A DNA stretch of 64,000 bases, taken from positions 62,001 to 126,000 of the forward strand of contig JADNRV010000128.1 of assembly GCA_015499995.1 (NCBI GenBank), read 5' to 3'. Made by a program: the position numbers and the translations under genes. The notes beneath the pieces are model-generated. The model made no database searches. It saw only the letters and a program-made list of their open reading frames with translations, and was not told the origin of the DNA. The DNA is from Flammula alnicola. Taxonomy: Eukaryota; Basidiomycota; Agaricomycetes; Agaricales; Strophariaceae. Shown here one piece after another: positions 47,131 through 59,339 of this stretch (its first letter is position 1; each line of letters begins with the position of its first letter).

Positions 47131-48098
47131 TCAACGTCCATCACCAGAAGACATGGTCCTTCCTGCCTTCTTCTGTTCCTTCCAGTATTTTTCGGAGAAG
47201 TCCTGGAAGACTTTGGGTGTGATGGCATAAGGAGGATTCCCTTCCCTCGTCTCCAGGAAATAGTCAGTGTCTAGGATCGATGCGTGGAACTTGTACATGG
47301 TTTCAAGCAGTTCTTTAGTGAGCGGCTGTTTGTCTTGACGGACGGCGTAGCACTGCCAACGGAAGAACAGCAATGTCAGTGAGTAATTTAAGCGGATAAG
47401 GCCAACGAAAATGCCTCACTGGTCCAGGAGACATTATCTGCCAGCTTTGATTTCAAGCTTGTGGTAAGGATCCTGGACGACGACGACGATAAACTTGGCG
47501 GACTCACCGGAAAGGCGCGAATCCATTATGAGTCTCGATGCGCAGGTACACTGCAGGCTGATTATCAGCCGTATCGCACTTTTCTCCCGGTTTTACTGCG
47601 TAATCCCATCCTACAGACAGTGTAGGGCTATATACGACGATCGGGATTCCATACACTACAGTCAAGGGGCAGAGCTCGCCGACCTTGAAGATAGGGTGTG
47701 TAGGTTCGAAGTGCTCGGTGACGAAGCGTGCACGAGGACCGGTGGAAGTAAAGGACGGAAATTCGCCTTGACGGTGAATCTTGACACCCCAGATTCTGGT
47801 ATGGGCAGGATTATTGCTGCTTTGGGTCGATGGGGTAGCGGCTATAGGGGTCTTGGTGTTTGCATCTCTCCCATCTTGAGATCGTGGTGGTTGGGCTCGG
47901 TTTTGGGATGGATAGTTAATCTTGCTTCCAGTGAGCAACTTGACAATCCCTGGAATTTTAGAACCGATTCAGTCAGACTAATACTGTAGCAGTTATAGAG
48001 ATAAGCCTCACGCAGTAAGATATGCTTCTGCATTTCGAGCATCGTTTCAAATCCGTCTGTGTCTTGCATTGGGCGCAAACTTCTGGATTGGATGCCAT
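47131..48098 (-). CDS. MYND-type zinc-finger protein, possibly frameshifted
   Basis: The start MASNPEVCAQCKTQTDLKRC leads to CSKCRSISYC, the first half of a MYND finger, then an intron. The next exon continues as DCQVAHWKQD in one frame but meets TAA at once; the rest of the protein (TRIWGVKIHRQGEF, RARFVTEHFEPTHPIFKVGE, LCPLTVVYGIPIVVY, DNQPAVYLRI) is open in another frame. The C-terminal exon (CYAVRQDKQPLTKELLETMY, PPYAITPKVFQDFSEKYWKE) is preserved. MYND fingers bind Pro-rich protein motifs; this fungal family has no defined function. Either a small indel has broken the gene, or a splice form I did not find restores frame. Joining of the last exon is also phase-uncertain. Confidence 0.6.
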
Positions 48099-48374
48099 GG
48101 GGGTTCGATACATACTCTGGTTTACTCTAGCAGCTCAAGCCAAAGTGAGGGGTTGTGAATGGTGTAGGCCAAAGCTTCGCAGAATGGTTGATAGCGGATT
48201 ATATAGAGAAGAGATACGTAATTTCGGATTGCGTGAGCCGGAGGTCATGAGGCAATAAGCCATCTAAGCGCCCAGAATAAATTTGGATCACGGGCAGAGC
48301 TGATCAACAGTAATTTCAACAGTAAAAGATATTGCAAGCAAACGTCAGTGGTTCGGGCTACTTATGGCATAAAT

Positions 48375-49227
48375 TTACAGTTGGTTCCATTTATCCTTCA
48401 CCGTTTCCTTCCCATTCACGTTCTCCCATTTCAAAGGTGGAGGATACCTGCGACGATCTCAATCCAGTAGCTGATACAGAGATATGTAAATAATTAGCTA
48501 CGCGTTCCTATGTTGGATCCTGAATGCAAATGTGACTCACCCGTCGGGGTCCAAGATAAACGCGATATTTCTCATCTTTCCATCACTAGGTCTCTTCTTG
48601 AACTGGACGCCGAGTTTCTCGAAACGCTCGCAAGCTTTTTCGACGTCGTCTACCGTGACGGCAATGTGTCCGAATCCCTTTCCAGGCTCTGAGTTACCGC
48701 TTGCGTAGCCTTGGAAGTTGGGATCGTTCTCAGTCCCATGGTTGTGAGTCAGCTCGAGGACACCTGAATCAGGGAAGGTGGGGTCATTGGTATGTTAATT
48801 GTCCAGCGACGTTTATTCGAGTGGCTCCACTGACCTTCACGGGCGAAGCGAGACTTTTCTTTCTCTTCGGCTGTCAGTTCACGACCGTCATGGTTGAAGG
48901 CGAGGAAATATAAGGTGAAGTCATCGAAACGCTTCTCTACATGTCGCATAAGGGAAAATTTAGTCCATCATGAAGGGATTGCCTTGGAAGCTATTCGGTA
49001 CCGGAGAGAAGATCCATTCCGAGAACCTGTAGCAATACGATTTCAAGGAGATGAAAACGCGAAGACGGCTCGTCTCACCTCCTGATAGAATGCAAGAGAC
49101 ACCTTGGGATCCTTGACACGGATCATGGTGTGGTTGAACTGATTTCAACTTGATAACTGAATCTGCACAGAAAATCTCAAGAAAATCTAGTCACCTTGAA
49201 GCTAGCGGTCTCTGCTGTGCGAGGCAT
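48375..49227 (-). CDS. GLO1: Glyoxalase I (lactoylglutathione lyase)
   Basis: A multi-exon gene from ATG 49227 ([11 protein letters not shown]) to stop 48375. It converts the methylglyoxal-glutathione hemithioacetal to S-lactoylglutathione in the cytosol. Conserved segments are [19 protein letters not shown] (metal ligand region), [58 protein letters not shown] and [13 protein letters not shown], ending [18 protein letters not shown]. The intron after LLS (donor GTACCG) is needed to reach [11 protein letters not shown]. Length is that of a single-domain enzyme. It lies inside duplicated block 2, with no copy seen in block 1. Confidence 0.9.
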
Positions 49228-49822
49228 TGTGGTGGGAGAGTTGAAGTCGGAATTCGACCTGCGGCTGGATTCGCATGAATATGTTATCCCAGACTCCTAA
49301 TTATAAGTCTGATCGTGACTACAATATCGCCTTATCTAATCTTATCGGTTGTTCAACGCTAAGGCAGGCTAGCCTCCGTCGTCGCTCCCTTGGACAGAAA
49401 CCTTCCTTTCCTCGTGGTCGTCGGGTCGACAATTATTCTCGTATGCTTCTTGTCCGTGCTCCGTTGAATCATAACTTAGACATAATCTATTATCTAGCTT
49501 TCTATTCATTAATTCTTTCTTTCTTTCTCCTCAGGTTTCCTTTCCTTTCGTATGTTGTTATGTCGATAGTGTATCTTACAGATCACTAGTGACGGTGCGA
49601 GAAGTTTCCAGCTTGAGCGCCTTTCAAGTCGACCAAGTGGCTGAGATTGTCGGGTACTCGATACAAACTCGATACCTATATTATTGTTTAGGACAGAGGT
49701 CGTCGTGTAATTGAAGGTAATTCGATTGCAGATTGACGCGCACTGAGCAGATTGTACATTCGTTTGCATTCTACACACATAATTTAGGCGGCTAAACTTA
49801 TGTAAGTCTGGTCTCTCTTTTA
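49228..49822. other. Intergenic region, nothing recognised
   Basis: Only short frames were seen, with pyrimidine-rich tracts near 49510-49550. It holds the glyoxalase promoter and the 3' flank of wax synthase C. Confidence 0.4.
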
Positions 49823-51018
49823 CTAGTTTGACACCGCTGCCCAAATTCCGGCGGTGATTCCCGGATAAGCTTGTTGTTCAAAGAAACCAAAGGGAACTTC
49901 TGGATCCATCCAAAAGGGTATCGAAAAGGCAAACCATAGAATGACCCACAGATACCCAATAATCCTGGTGAACCACGATGACGGCAACCCTGCCCTCCGG
50001 GCCAGAGCCAAAATTCCATCCTCAAGAGTAATTGCGACCGCTTGAAGAAGGAAGCACTGCAGTGCATGTGGCATCACCCAATTGTGCATTATGACGTAGT
50101 CGCCGACTTGATGTATCAGCCCCGACATGAAGAAGACAGCGAACAGCTTGAAGTAGGTGGTAAATTTGCTCTTTAAAGGTAGACCGATCGCTTTCGCCAG
50201 AAAGTCCGCATGTGAGGTGAATATCTGCACGACGCTCGTAGATAAGTTCACCAGTATTGGCTACGGGTAAATGGTTTTACTCACCCCACGGAACATCTGG
50301 TGCCAGGTGCGACCCCAAAATCGGCGCAGTGTATACGCGTCGGCGACCGATCCAACCAACGGAGGCCAGTCTCGCGGTTCAGAGATTCCCGTTCCCACCC
50401 AAATAATGCTAAGAATCATGGGCTCTATGGAGAGAACGAAATAAAGCATGACCAAGTAGCAGACGCCTCCCAACCGCCAGAGGCAATCATATCTGGAAGT
50501 GATTATGCCATCTTTCATAAAATAAGGATTGGCCCTCATCAGCGTCATGTTGGCATCGTAGAGGATCACGTAAACTGCGATCCAGAAAACTTGTGACACG
50601 ATGAAAGCGGAGCGCGTTTTATGCTTTGGAGGAGGGGGAGATGGGGTGTGGACTGATGTGCCCAATCAATGCCACGTGGGTTGTACAGCAGACTGGCTGC
50701 CCACCAGACGCGAGAGCGGAATGGGGCCTCTGAGATGTTGGACTTGGCCCCGATAACGCGTAATTCACGGCTTCCATCGGCGAGGAGGGTGTATTGCGAC
50801 GCGAAAAGGACGCCTGCGACTAGTCGGCACCCGAGACCGTGATCGGCGACGATATTGCCGAAGGATATTGTGGAGTGAAAAACCTGATAGTAATTGAGCG
50901 AGAAGATTAAATTGAAGTACACCCAACGGTACTGGGATGATTTGGATGCGAGAGCGAGGATGATGAGACATTCGGAGAGCAGCCAGAGGGCTGCAGATGA
51001 GGACCACAGGTTTGTCAT
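49823..51018 (-). pseudogene. Wax-synthase-domain acyltransferase copy C, one frameshift
   Basis: Exon 1 runs from 51018 to 50285 (MTNLWSSSAALWLLSECLII onward) and exon 2 from 50224 to 49823 (IFTSHADFLAKAIGLPLKSK to GIWAAVSN), with a GT-AG intron. Hallmarks are SEAPFRSRVWWAASLLYNPR, PRDWPPLVGSVADAYTLRRF, WGRTWHQMFRG and FFMSGLIHQVGDY. At about 50635-50645 one base is missing relative to copy A, so the frame changes between HQSTPH and PPPPKHKTRSAFIVS. Everything else is open. It is either a young pseudogene or a sequencing/assembly error in an otherwise functional membrane O-acyltransferase. Confidence 0.75.
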
Positions 51019-51239
51019 ATGTTAACGTTTATGTTAGGCTCATACGATAACTGTGGGTCAAATGTGCGAACCGATACGGATGAGTCGATGAGGGTAGGGG
51101 GAGAAACAATGACACATTAAGCAAAGACCGCTTTTTAACATAAAAAGTTTATTGAGTCAGGGACGTACTCACCGCACATAACTATCCGCCGGACTTGATG
51201 CTACGAGGATAACGCCGTTGTTTCTCGGAATACATACAG

Positions 51240-51335
51240 CCATTCTCCTCGCCAAAGCCCCAGTGTGATACTAAAATGCGGTGTATCCTCCGTCCAACCA
51301 TCTTTAAGTATATATAACCGCATCTATCCAATAGA
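51240..51335 (-). pseudogene. Remnant of wax synthase B 3' end
   Basis: About 95 bp here match 29530-29625 (contains TCCTCGCCAAAGCCCCAGT and ATCCTCCGTCCAACCATCTT), which codes for the last residues of wax synthase B. The rest of that gene is absent from block 2. Confidence 0.7.
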
Positions 51336-51606
51336 TTCGTTGATTCAGGGACGGATACGTAGAGTCTGGAGACTGGCGGACTGAGGATTCAATATTCAAT
51401 ATTCAATCCAAGTCGATCCACGGACCACTGGGAGAGACTGATGGGACTCAGGGGCATTTTCGCGATGCCAAGATAATCAGTCATTTGCCCCAACCGATTA
51501 GCATCACGGCGCGTCACCGCGTCGCTCTGCGTCGCCGCACGACTCATAGTATAGTAAGCTTAAGAGAAGGGGCCCACTTAAGAGAAGCGTTTCACAACTC
51601 AGGACA

Positions 51607-52831
51607 TCAGGACCTATGTCTAATACGACAACGACGTATGAGCTCGAGCAGGGCGCGTAAATCGTAAGCTTCTCGTGCGGATGGCACATAGGTGACAAGC
51701 TTCTTCAGAGGATAGGGCGGGTCAGAACGAGAAATCATTGACGTGAGGGTAATTAGCTGCACATCTCCATGAACTTCGAGCTCTGCGAGAACAGGGACTG
51801 CGATCCTGTCCAGGAATTGGACCTGAGAGTAAGAGGAATATTTTGGGATCCGAAGTTTACGGAGGCGCGGCAGAGTTATCGCTAGAAATTCCGGGGGTAT
51901 CCAGACGAAGGACGAGCGTCTCCAAGCAAGGAGAAGTGAGCCCCTGGTTGAGCTCATCAGGAATGTGCATGTGTCGCGAATGGTACTTGTAGGAAACTAG
52001 GAAACTAGTCGAGAAAATGGAAATTTCATTGTCTGGGCGTAATTTAAACACAGATCGATGTCTCGGAGCCTTGGGGCGACTTCGAACACGTCGATCGTAA
52101 GCTGCGGGACAGGGAACGAGACCCATCCTACCTGTAGAGAGATTATCAAGGCCCGGAGTAATGGAAGACGCCTTTTGAGGTGTTGGAGAGCGGACATGAT
52201 ATGATCAGACACGTAAATGGTGGCATCTTGCCATCTTTCGGAATGTTGCACAAGGAGGTCGATGGCAGGATGTGTGTCGAGTTGGGAATGCAGGAAATAC
52301 AAGTATATGTCGAGCGGTCCCTCCTCGTGCGTCGAAGTAGCTCTTTCAAAAGGCTGATTTGAAAGTGTGTATTAACTATCGGTGAGACAAATAGCTCCAG
52401 AGAGAAGGGGAGCGTGCTTGCCGTCCAAGATTGGCATACTTGGCGGCCCATGGGAGGTCTTTGTTCTTGGGCCACCTCTTATCTGAGTCTGCGTATAAAC
52501 AAGGTGAGAGCCAGATAAATATTTCCTGTAAAAGTTCGGAAGGCATGCGACACATTGATGATAGGATCCCCGTGTGTTGGTAGAAGAATGTAGCAGCCTC
52601 TTGAACCTCGCGCTGCTGCTGGGCCCTTCTCCGCCAGCGCCAAAAGTTATTGGTGATGTGAGCAAGCATTTCTTCGGCTTGTGAGGATGGCGTTGCGGAT
52701 AACGGTATCGATTGTCTCAGAGTCAGAGTCGGAAGGTGGTGCGTTTGACCGCAGGAGATGTGCTGGAGTCGGTGGATTTGGAAGCTCAAGCGCTCAAGTC
52801 TGGGAGCTTTCCACAAGTACGGAAAATTCAT
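51607..52831 (-). pseudogene. F-box protein, family B copy 3, broken
   Basis: Pieces of the family B protein appear in several frames: the PTPAHLLRSNAPPSDS lead, CRMPSELLQEIFIWLSPCLY (F-box), DLPWA, LLKELLRRT, THPAIDLLVQHSERWQDATI, VFEVAPRLRDIDL, and RLRKLRIP to AYDLRALLEL. Multiple frameshifts and stops separate them. It is closest in layout to F-box B2 (32250-33548), which it parallels at the end of the duplicated block. Confidence 0.8.
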
Positions 52832-53462
52832 GTTTGCAGATGACTATATGTACTTGGCAACATTCAATGAGCGAGGTCCAGTAGATCAATACATACGCTG
52901 ATTGTGCCGGGGAGCCGATAAGGCGGGTGATTTATAAATTGCACCGCATTACGTGATCAGGAATTTCGTGGCTTGCTGATTGGGATCCAATTATATCCTC
53001 ACTTTCTTCCCTTTTCTCTTCCTTGAACGCAAGCGACATCGACTACCTTTCAGACACCTGGAGGTTCGGCGAGGAATAAATACGTGTCATAGATGCATTC
53101 CAACACCAGTTTCTTCAATGGTTAAAATATTTATCCAACAAATTCAGCGCCCTACTCCAGGGAAGTTAGAACTCGAGGACTTGGAAGCCCACGTACCGTT
53201 CACATAAACATATGCCACGCATCGTACAGCAGCGTTCTTTCATAGCACCAGGTCTCGAATTGGTCTCGGGAACCTAAAAGGATGCGAATGTGAGAGTTGA
53301 AGGCCTCGAGGCTGTTCGCTGCCGTAGAGCCCTCAAGGTACGTGGACAATGTCTACCTCATTGTGGATATCGGCCTGACTATCTGTATGTTGATTCAGCG
53401 CATGTCTGGAAAGGAAAAGAGGGCAAGGCATGAGATAGATTTTGTCTGGTGTCTGGGTTTAA

Positions 53463-53775
53463 TCATTGGAGACCGACCGCCTTCGGGCTCCGAAGGAACA
53501 GCTGACGGTGGTCTTGGTTGTTCCTCTATACATTACTCTTCTCTTTACCCCCTCTCTTTCATTGTGAGTGTGGTATCATTAACCTGCGCGATCCTTTTTC
53601 CACTTAGCTGATGATGAATCTTTAATTGGCAGACTCTGTGCTACTTTTATCTTGGCTCGTGCGACCTTTAATTGGGCACGGACCCAGACCGAGCGCCTAA
53701 CCATGAGCACAGTCTTCCTTGGACCACTACGGTACAGTCGACCTTCTCGACTTCATTATGCCTGTTACTAAAACA
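53463..53775 (+). repeat. Direct repeat, copy 1
   Basis: Shared anchors with copy 2 are TGGTTGTTCCTCTATA-like text, TCTCTTTCATTGTGAG, GGCTCGTGCGACCTTTAATT and TCTCGACTTCATTATGCC. Together they cover about 300 bp with scattered differences. Confidence 0.6.
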
Positions 53776-53954
53776 CGTCGCATAACACAGGCTCCTAGAA
53801 GTCGTCCTAGTGCATCATGACTTATTGCTTTCGTCGACATCAGAAACCGGTGTTGGGATGCATCGATGACATGCATTTCCTCCGCGCCCGACATCCAACT
53901 GTCTGAAAAATGGTCGATGTTATTTGCATGAGCAAAGCACAGCTTTCTCTGGTG

Positions 53955-54255
53955 TGTGGAGTTAACCACCGACGCTTCGGCTCTGAAATAACAGTTTATG
54001 GTGGCCTTGATTATTCCTCTATAAATTTCTCTCCTCCTTACTCTCTCTCTCATTGTGAGCGAAAGTGCGTGATCCTTTTTATTATTATTACTTAGCTGAC
54101 GATTAATCTATTGGTAGACGACGTGCTATTTTATCTCGGCTCGTGCGACCTTTAATTGGGCACAGACCCAGACCTAAAGACGAGCAGTCTTCCTGGATGC
54201 TACAGTCGACCTTGTAACTCCTTCTCGACTTCATTATGCCCGGCACCAGCCGGCG
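53955..54255 (+). repeat. Direct repeat, copy 2
   Basis: Copy 2 is in the same orientation as copy 1, offset by about 485 bp, and carries GGCTCGTGCGACCTTTAATT and TCTCGACTTCATTATGCC. Nothing protein-coding is evident, so it may be a decayed tandem duplication or transposon fragment. Confidence 0.6.
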
Positions 54256-54888
54256 CATATAACATTGTCCAGAGTACCTCATGACTTATCGCCTTCCACG
54301 ACATGAGAAATATTACCCATAACCTGCCCATAGTTGCGGATGCACGGAACGTTCTACCTTTCTGCCTTCCTTTCCGAACCGATACGGTTGTCGGATTATC
54401 CCCAGACCTTAGTGAATGACACCGACAGTTGTCAATTATCGTCGCTCACGAGGATTACCTGGGGCTAACGTCGCTTGGAGCATTCACTTCGAAAACTTCG
54501 GAATACTTATTCCGTCTCCACCGATGACGTGTGGGAGTACCTGCAGAACCTCTCTAGTGGCGCAGGATATGTCGTTACATCACCAGCTACCCACAGTGAT
54601 TACGATTTGTGAGTTCTTATCTTGTCGATCTCCGTCCTTTGTGCTGGGGTGACTCATCCTTTGACAGACAGGCAGGGTTAGATGACACCAAGAAGACAGC
54701 TTAAATCTCCATGTGTTTCCCTCGACCTGACCTAGAATCTGGAATCTCGGTGGAACTCTGCCTCGCCGCTTCGAATTCGGGCTCGAATCATGTGTCGCGT
54801 GACCCAGACGCGTCCGATGACCACGCGGAGTCTCTTTCAATTTCGATCTCCGTATGAAAACGCGTTTACACAAACGGACGCGGTTTAA

Positions 54889-54896
54889 CACGTGAC
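54889..54896 (+). promoter_or_regulatory. E-box-like site CACGTGAC
   Basis: CACGTGAC lies about 30 bp upstream of the ATG at 54922. Such sites bind bHLH factors in fungi. Only the sequence is seen; binding is inferred. Confidence 0.3.
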
Positions 54897-54921
54897 ATTT
54901 CCTCTTATCACCCCAACACTC

Positions 54922-57408
54922 ATGTCAAACCGTCTCTCGTCCTATGCGCCCTCGCTGGGACACCAAAGAAAACGAGCTCATCCCCAAGATATCTACACAA
55001 AGCCCACCTCGACATGGTCGCCCCGCTATGATGCGCATTCAGCCTTTTCCAGTTCACCCCCTCGCGCATCGTCGCCTCCCAGGACGCCTTATTCGACGAG
55101 ACACGCCTATGGATACGCCCATATCAGGTCGAGTCCGGAAGTTTCTGCCGACCTCGCATTTCGCGGGGTAGGCGAGCATGTGGAAGATCCGTCGTCGTCC
55201 TGGAGTCACCGGTATTCGACAGACCCACTTTTCAAACACTCGGCGTCCGCATACACCCGCGTTCCTTACAATTCAATATATTCGACAAATCACGACTATC
55301 CGGCTCCGTCAGATTTCGACGTCTCTGAATTTTCGGAGGATGTGGAGCATGATATACCTGATTTGGACTCTGAGCCCACCAGTGACAGTACGCCAGGTCA
55401 GAGTTCCAGTGTATTCTCCGATAGCGAGGAAGAGGAGGCCCGGGATGATGACAGCGACGCCTTCAGCTTTGGGGGCTACAATGGAAATCGCACCACTTTT
55501 TTCCGTACATCCGCCGAACGTGGCCAGTGGAAGAGCAACCCGATGCCGTTCAGGCCCGCTACTTCCCTCCTCCAGAGTAGTAGGAAGTCCGTGCCCACCC
55601 TATCGCGGGTGAGCACGCCCACTCTAGCTGTGGCCAACCTCGCCCGTCCCATATCCGAGCCTGCACCTTCGACTTGCCCCGCCGAACCCGATTTTATTAC
55701 GAGTGAAAACCCCGATCTGCCTAGTCGTGCGAGGGAAGCGATCATCTCGAACTCCGACTCCGTTCCCATCAATCCTCCTCTACTGTCGGAGGAGGTAGAG
55801 TCGCCGCATACTCTACCTTCTCTAACTAGTGATCGCGAGAGTAGCCAGGAAGAGGATGAGCATGAAGTGCCATCATCACCTTTGCCTTCGTCCTCCCCGC
55901 CGATGTCGCCCATGAGCTTCTCGGTGTCAAGGATGTCGCGATCCGTGTCTCCCATCTCATTTGCGCGTGACTCGTCGAGCTTTAGGGGCTCGTCGCCGTT
56001 ATCTGACGTTCCTGATGATGAACTCGAAACAGAGGATATGCGTGAATCGGATACAAATTCTAAAAATTCGGATGATGTGAGTTTGGCAATTATTTCATGC
56101 CGAATTCTGTTAAATCCTTATTCTTTAGGATTTAACAACAAATTCTGCATTAATTATTCCAACAGCTGAAATTGAACCCCTTCGAACTTCCGAATCCGTG
56201 TCTCAAACTTCGAACCCCAGCATATCACACGAGACACTTGCGAGTGCTAATCAGCCAATTGATCCTTCTACTCCTTCCTTGTTGGTCAACCCGAGTCCAT
56301 CTCTGCCTGGTGATACATCATCAGACGCCCCACCTGACCCGGCCATTTCTGAAGATGTCGTAATGGCCTCCAGCGAAATTGACTCTGCTCCTTCTGCCGC
56401 TAAACTATCTTCCTTTGAAGTGGCGACAGATTTGCCAAGTAAAGCCACGCCTCAGGACGAGGGTGTGCAGATGACCAGGTCTGCAACGCTGAGGGATAAG
56501 AATGGTGTGGATCGATCTTCGCCCCAGGTGACAACAGCTGCAGCCATCAAAGAGAAGGGGAAGAGGAAGAAAGAACAGAGCTCTGAAGGTCCGACCAAGA
56601 AGAAGCGGAAGACGGCGACCAAGGATGACGTTGAACCGTCGTGTTCTTCCTCTATTTCGAATGCTTCGGCGAGCAAAAGGAGGATCGAGGAGGAAGAGAA
56701 TGCGGAGAATGACTCTGCTTCGGAGCCTGCTGTTTCTGTTCCCAAGCCAAGGAGGAAGAAGCGGAACGACGGCGATGCTACTGCGACGACTTCGTCCACC
56801 ACGAAACGGGGTACCACCAAATCTCGCCGGTCCAAAGCGCGCGCTTCGTCTGTGTATCATGATTATTCGGATGAAGAGGCGGAGCATACGAGTCTGGATC
56901 AGCCTCTAGATCCGGAAACGGCTGCTTTGCACGCTCAAGTTTGCGGGATGTTGATCGAGACGATGGCCATGTCGCGCGCGTCGTCGTTACCGGTGTCTTC
57001 GCTTTTTAGGCTGGTGATGCAGGACCAGCCGGCGTTGAAGGAGCAGAGGACCGAGCGGGAGTGGATTAAGCTTTTTGATCGCGTCCTGCATAGCGGCGAG
57101 GCGAGCAGGGGTAGCGGTGTGTTTGGGAAGGTTGAGAGCAGCGGCAAGGTTCGTTCTGTGCTTTACTTGCGTTTGTCATGCGGGTGTTGATGGTTGGTGT
57201 GTGTTTGTTTAATTAGGATGATGCGGATCGCCCGCTGGAGGCGCAGTGGTTTTATGTTCCGGAACTGGACGAGGACCAGGAGAGGGCGACATTGATCAAG
57301 GCCATGATGCCCCGTCCCGCCAAACGAAGCGAGACCAAGAAATACAAGCAGTATTATTGGCGTCCGCTTGATAAGATATCGAGATGGGATCCTGAAGATG
57401 AACTATAA
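54922..57408 (+). CDS. Large disordered protein, probably nuclear, unknown
   Basis: Three exons (54922-56076, 56129-57148, 57217-57408) give 788 residues, all in phase. I do not recognise the family. The first half is Ser/Pro-rich and acidic in parts (DVSEFSEDVEHDIPDLD, SDSEEEEARDDDSD). The middle holds basic clusters like nuclear localisation signals (GPTKKKRKTATKDD, KPRRKKRND, KRGTTKSRRSKAR). The C-terminal about 140 residues look folded: HAQVCGMLIETMAMSRASSL, EREWIKLFDRVLHSGEASRG, then QWFYVPELDEDQER and YKQYYWRPLDKISRWDPEDE. The frame continues upstream to a GTG at 54892, but ATG 54922 was chosen. A chromatin or cell-cycle role would be a guess. Confidence 0.8.
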
Positions 57409-58153
57409 CGGCCCCAAGCTCTGCAGACCATCTGTTTATTTTTCTACTGTCACTTTTTCCTCTAAAATTATTATTGTTCTTTTCTTTGTTCCAGAGGTGC
57501 GGACTTTATTCAGACACTTGTAATCGTTTTACCGTTTCATTCCAACATCAATTTGTACCCCCATTTCATCGTCCTGTCGGTTGCCTTTGCATTAACTTCT
57601 CAATAGTTCTGTCCTAAACGAAGTAGCTCAAATGTAATCAATTCGTAGCTCATTTCTTTCGTTTCCTCAATTACTACATTAGGTTATCTGCTTTGCCTTG
57701 ATTAACGTGGACGCTCCAACCTCCAGGCTACGTGAACTTTGCCGAAGTTTCTTTTTTTATGCGTACAACATCCATTCACTTCATATCTCTCGTGGTGATT
57801 CAATCGCAAGAGTCTCAAGTCATACGGCTTAGACAAGAGCATCTTTATTACAGTATATACGGCGACTGTCCTTGAATTTGAAATATGTCCCAGCAGATCT
57901 CCGGGATCTCTTACTACTAAGTACATAGAGAGGCCTGGCGACCCACTCTGCGCGCGACCCTCTTCGTAGAAGTTCAATAATTAGCCACCTGCCTATGTCG
58001 ACCATAGACCCAACCATATATAATTTGTCTGTTTTTCCGAGTTTGTTTTCCTTCTACATCACAACAATCAGAAGTGTCTCCTTTCCCGCAGCATGAACAT
58101 CGAAACATGATCACAAGTAAGCCACTTCTGAATCCCGAAAGCAACTATCAGCG
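57409..58153. other. Intergenic region, nothing recognised
   Basis: The region holds the T-rich 3' flank of the preceding gene and the promoter of the SDR gene. A 91-codon minus-strand frame at 57702-57977 has no support. Confidence 0.4.
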
Positions 58154-59339
58154 ATGAGCCACATTCCCGACGAAGAACTTTTCTCGCATTCAGACCGAGT
58201 CAAAGGCAAGGTCGTTGTCATCACCGGTTTGTGTATTTTATTGTTCAAGTCGCGTTGAGTGTCACATTCGGTCTGCGCAGGTGCTGCTAATGGCATCGGT
58301 AGAGAGACAGCGCTTCGTTTTGCCTCATACGGGTATGTTCTTCGTCTAGAAAATTTTCACCCCCACGTTCGCTCATTACATTTATTTGATTCATAGTGCC
58401 AAAGTGGTCATTGGTGACCTAGACATAGCAGGCGCGTCCAGCGTTGTAGCAGAGATCGAGAAAGCCGGAGGGTGCGTCTTGCTTCCCAGCCCCATCACCT
58501 TCTAGTTGAGGCTATTTGGCAACTTGCTCATAAACGTTAAACACTCATGGTCCCTGGTTTGTAGATCTGCAGCATGCATAAAATGCAATGTCACCAAGTT
58601 CGAAGAGCAAGTGGAAATATTTGAGCTGGCAATCAAGAAGTACGGTTCGGTGGACATCGTGGTATGTCTGCATTTCTCCTTTCTCGTACTCCAACTAATT
58701 TTATGGCAATCATTTGTTAGGTACCCAATGCCGGGGTGTTTGAAGCTGGTACATTCTGGGAGCTCGAGTTCAAGGATGGAAAACCAGTGAAGCCAACAAT
58801 GGCGACCTTCGAAGTCAACCTGTTCGGAGTGCTTTACAGTGAGTCTTCCAAGATATGTCAGGGTGGAAAAAGAAAGCAACGAAGCAATTCCCTCCTTCAG
58901 CTGCCCATCTGGCAGTGCACTATCTCCAAAAGAACAAACAAGAGGGCGATCTCAAGTCACTTGTTTTCATTGGTTCAGTAGGTGAGTACGACGATATCTT
59001 ATTACTAGTAATAATTCTTGCTATTGCGTATGTCTGACGATTTTTTGCCCTCTCTTTCAGCGTCATGGATGGGCATACCCATGGGCGAAATGTACTCTGG
59101 GTCCAAATACGCCGTGCTCGGCGTCATGCGCGCTTTGCACCCCATTTTGGAGGTCAAAGGTATTAGAGTAGGCTGTATCCATCCCTTCTTCGCCGGTATG
59201 CATTCACAGTCTTCTATCACGCATCTAATTCAAAACATTCCTCGAATATCTGATAATCGCAGACACCGCCATCGTGCCTACTCCTGTAAAACTCTTCCTA
59301 GCCGGTATACCGTTGACCCCCGTTCCACGTGTGGCAGGA
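58154..59339 (+). pseudogene. Short-chain dehydrogenase/reductase, 5' part, split by an insertion
   Basis: Eight exons in phase from ATG 58154 encode a classical SDR (NAD(P)-dependent oxidoreductase). The Rossmann motif is TGAANGIG (residues 24-31), with NAG in VVPNAGVFEAG, FIGSVASWMGIP, and the catalytic YSGSK (EMYSGSKYAVLG). Then come RVGCIHPFFADTAIVPTP and LFLAGIPLTPVPRVAG. Directly after GTGGCAGGA (59331-59339) the reading runs into repeat DNA and stops. The missing C-terminus resumes in the right frame at 63800 beyond the element. Removing one copy of the repeated GGCAGGA plus the element restores RVAG followed by AIFYAATDPD. The gene therefore looks recently inactivated in this haplotype. 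Confidence 0.87.

Larger units (their letters stand above)
52841..54888. other. Gene-poor stretch with two direct repeats
   Basis: No supported gene was found. Two related segments of about 300 bp lie at about 53463-53775 and 53955-54255. Confidence 0.45.
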
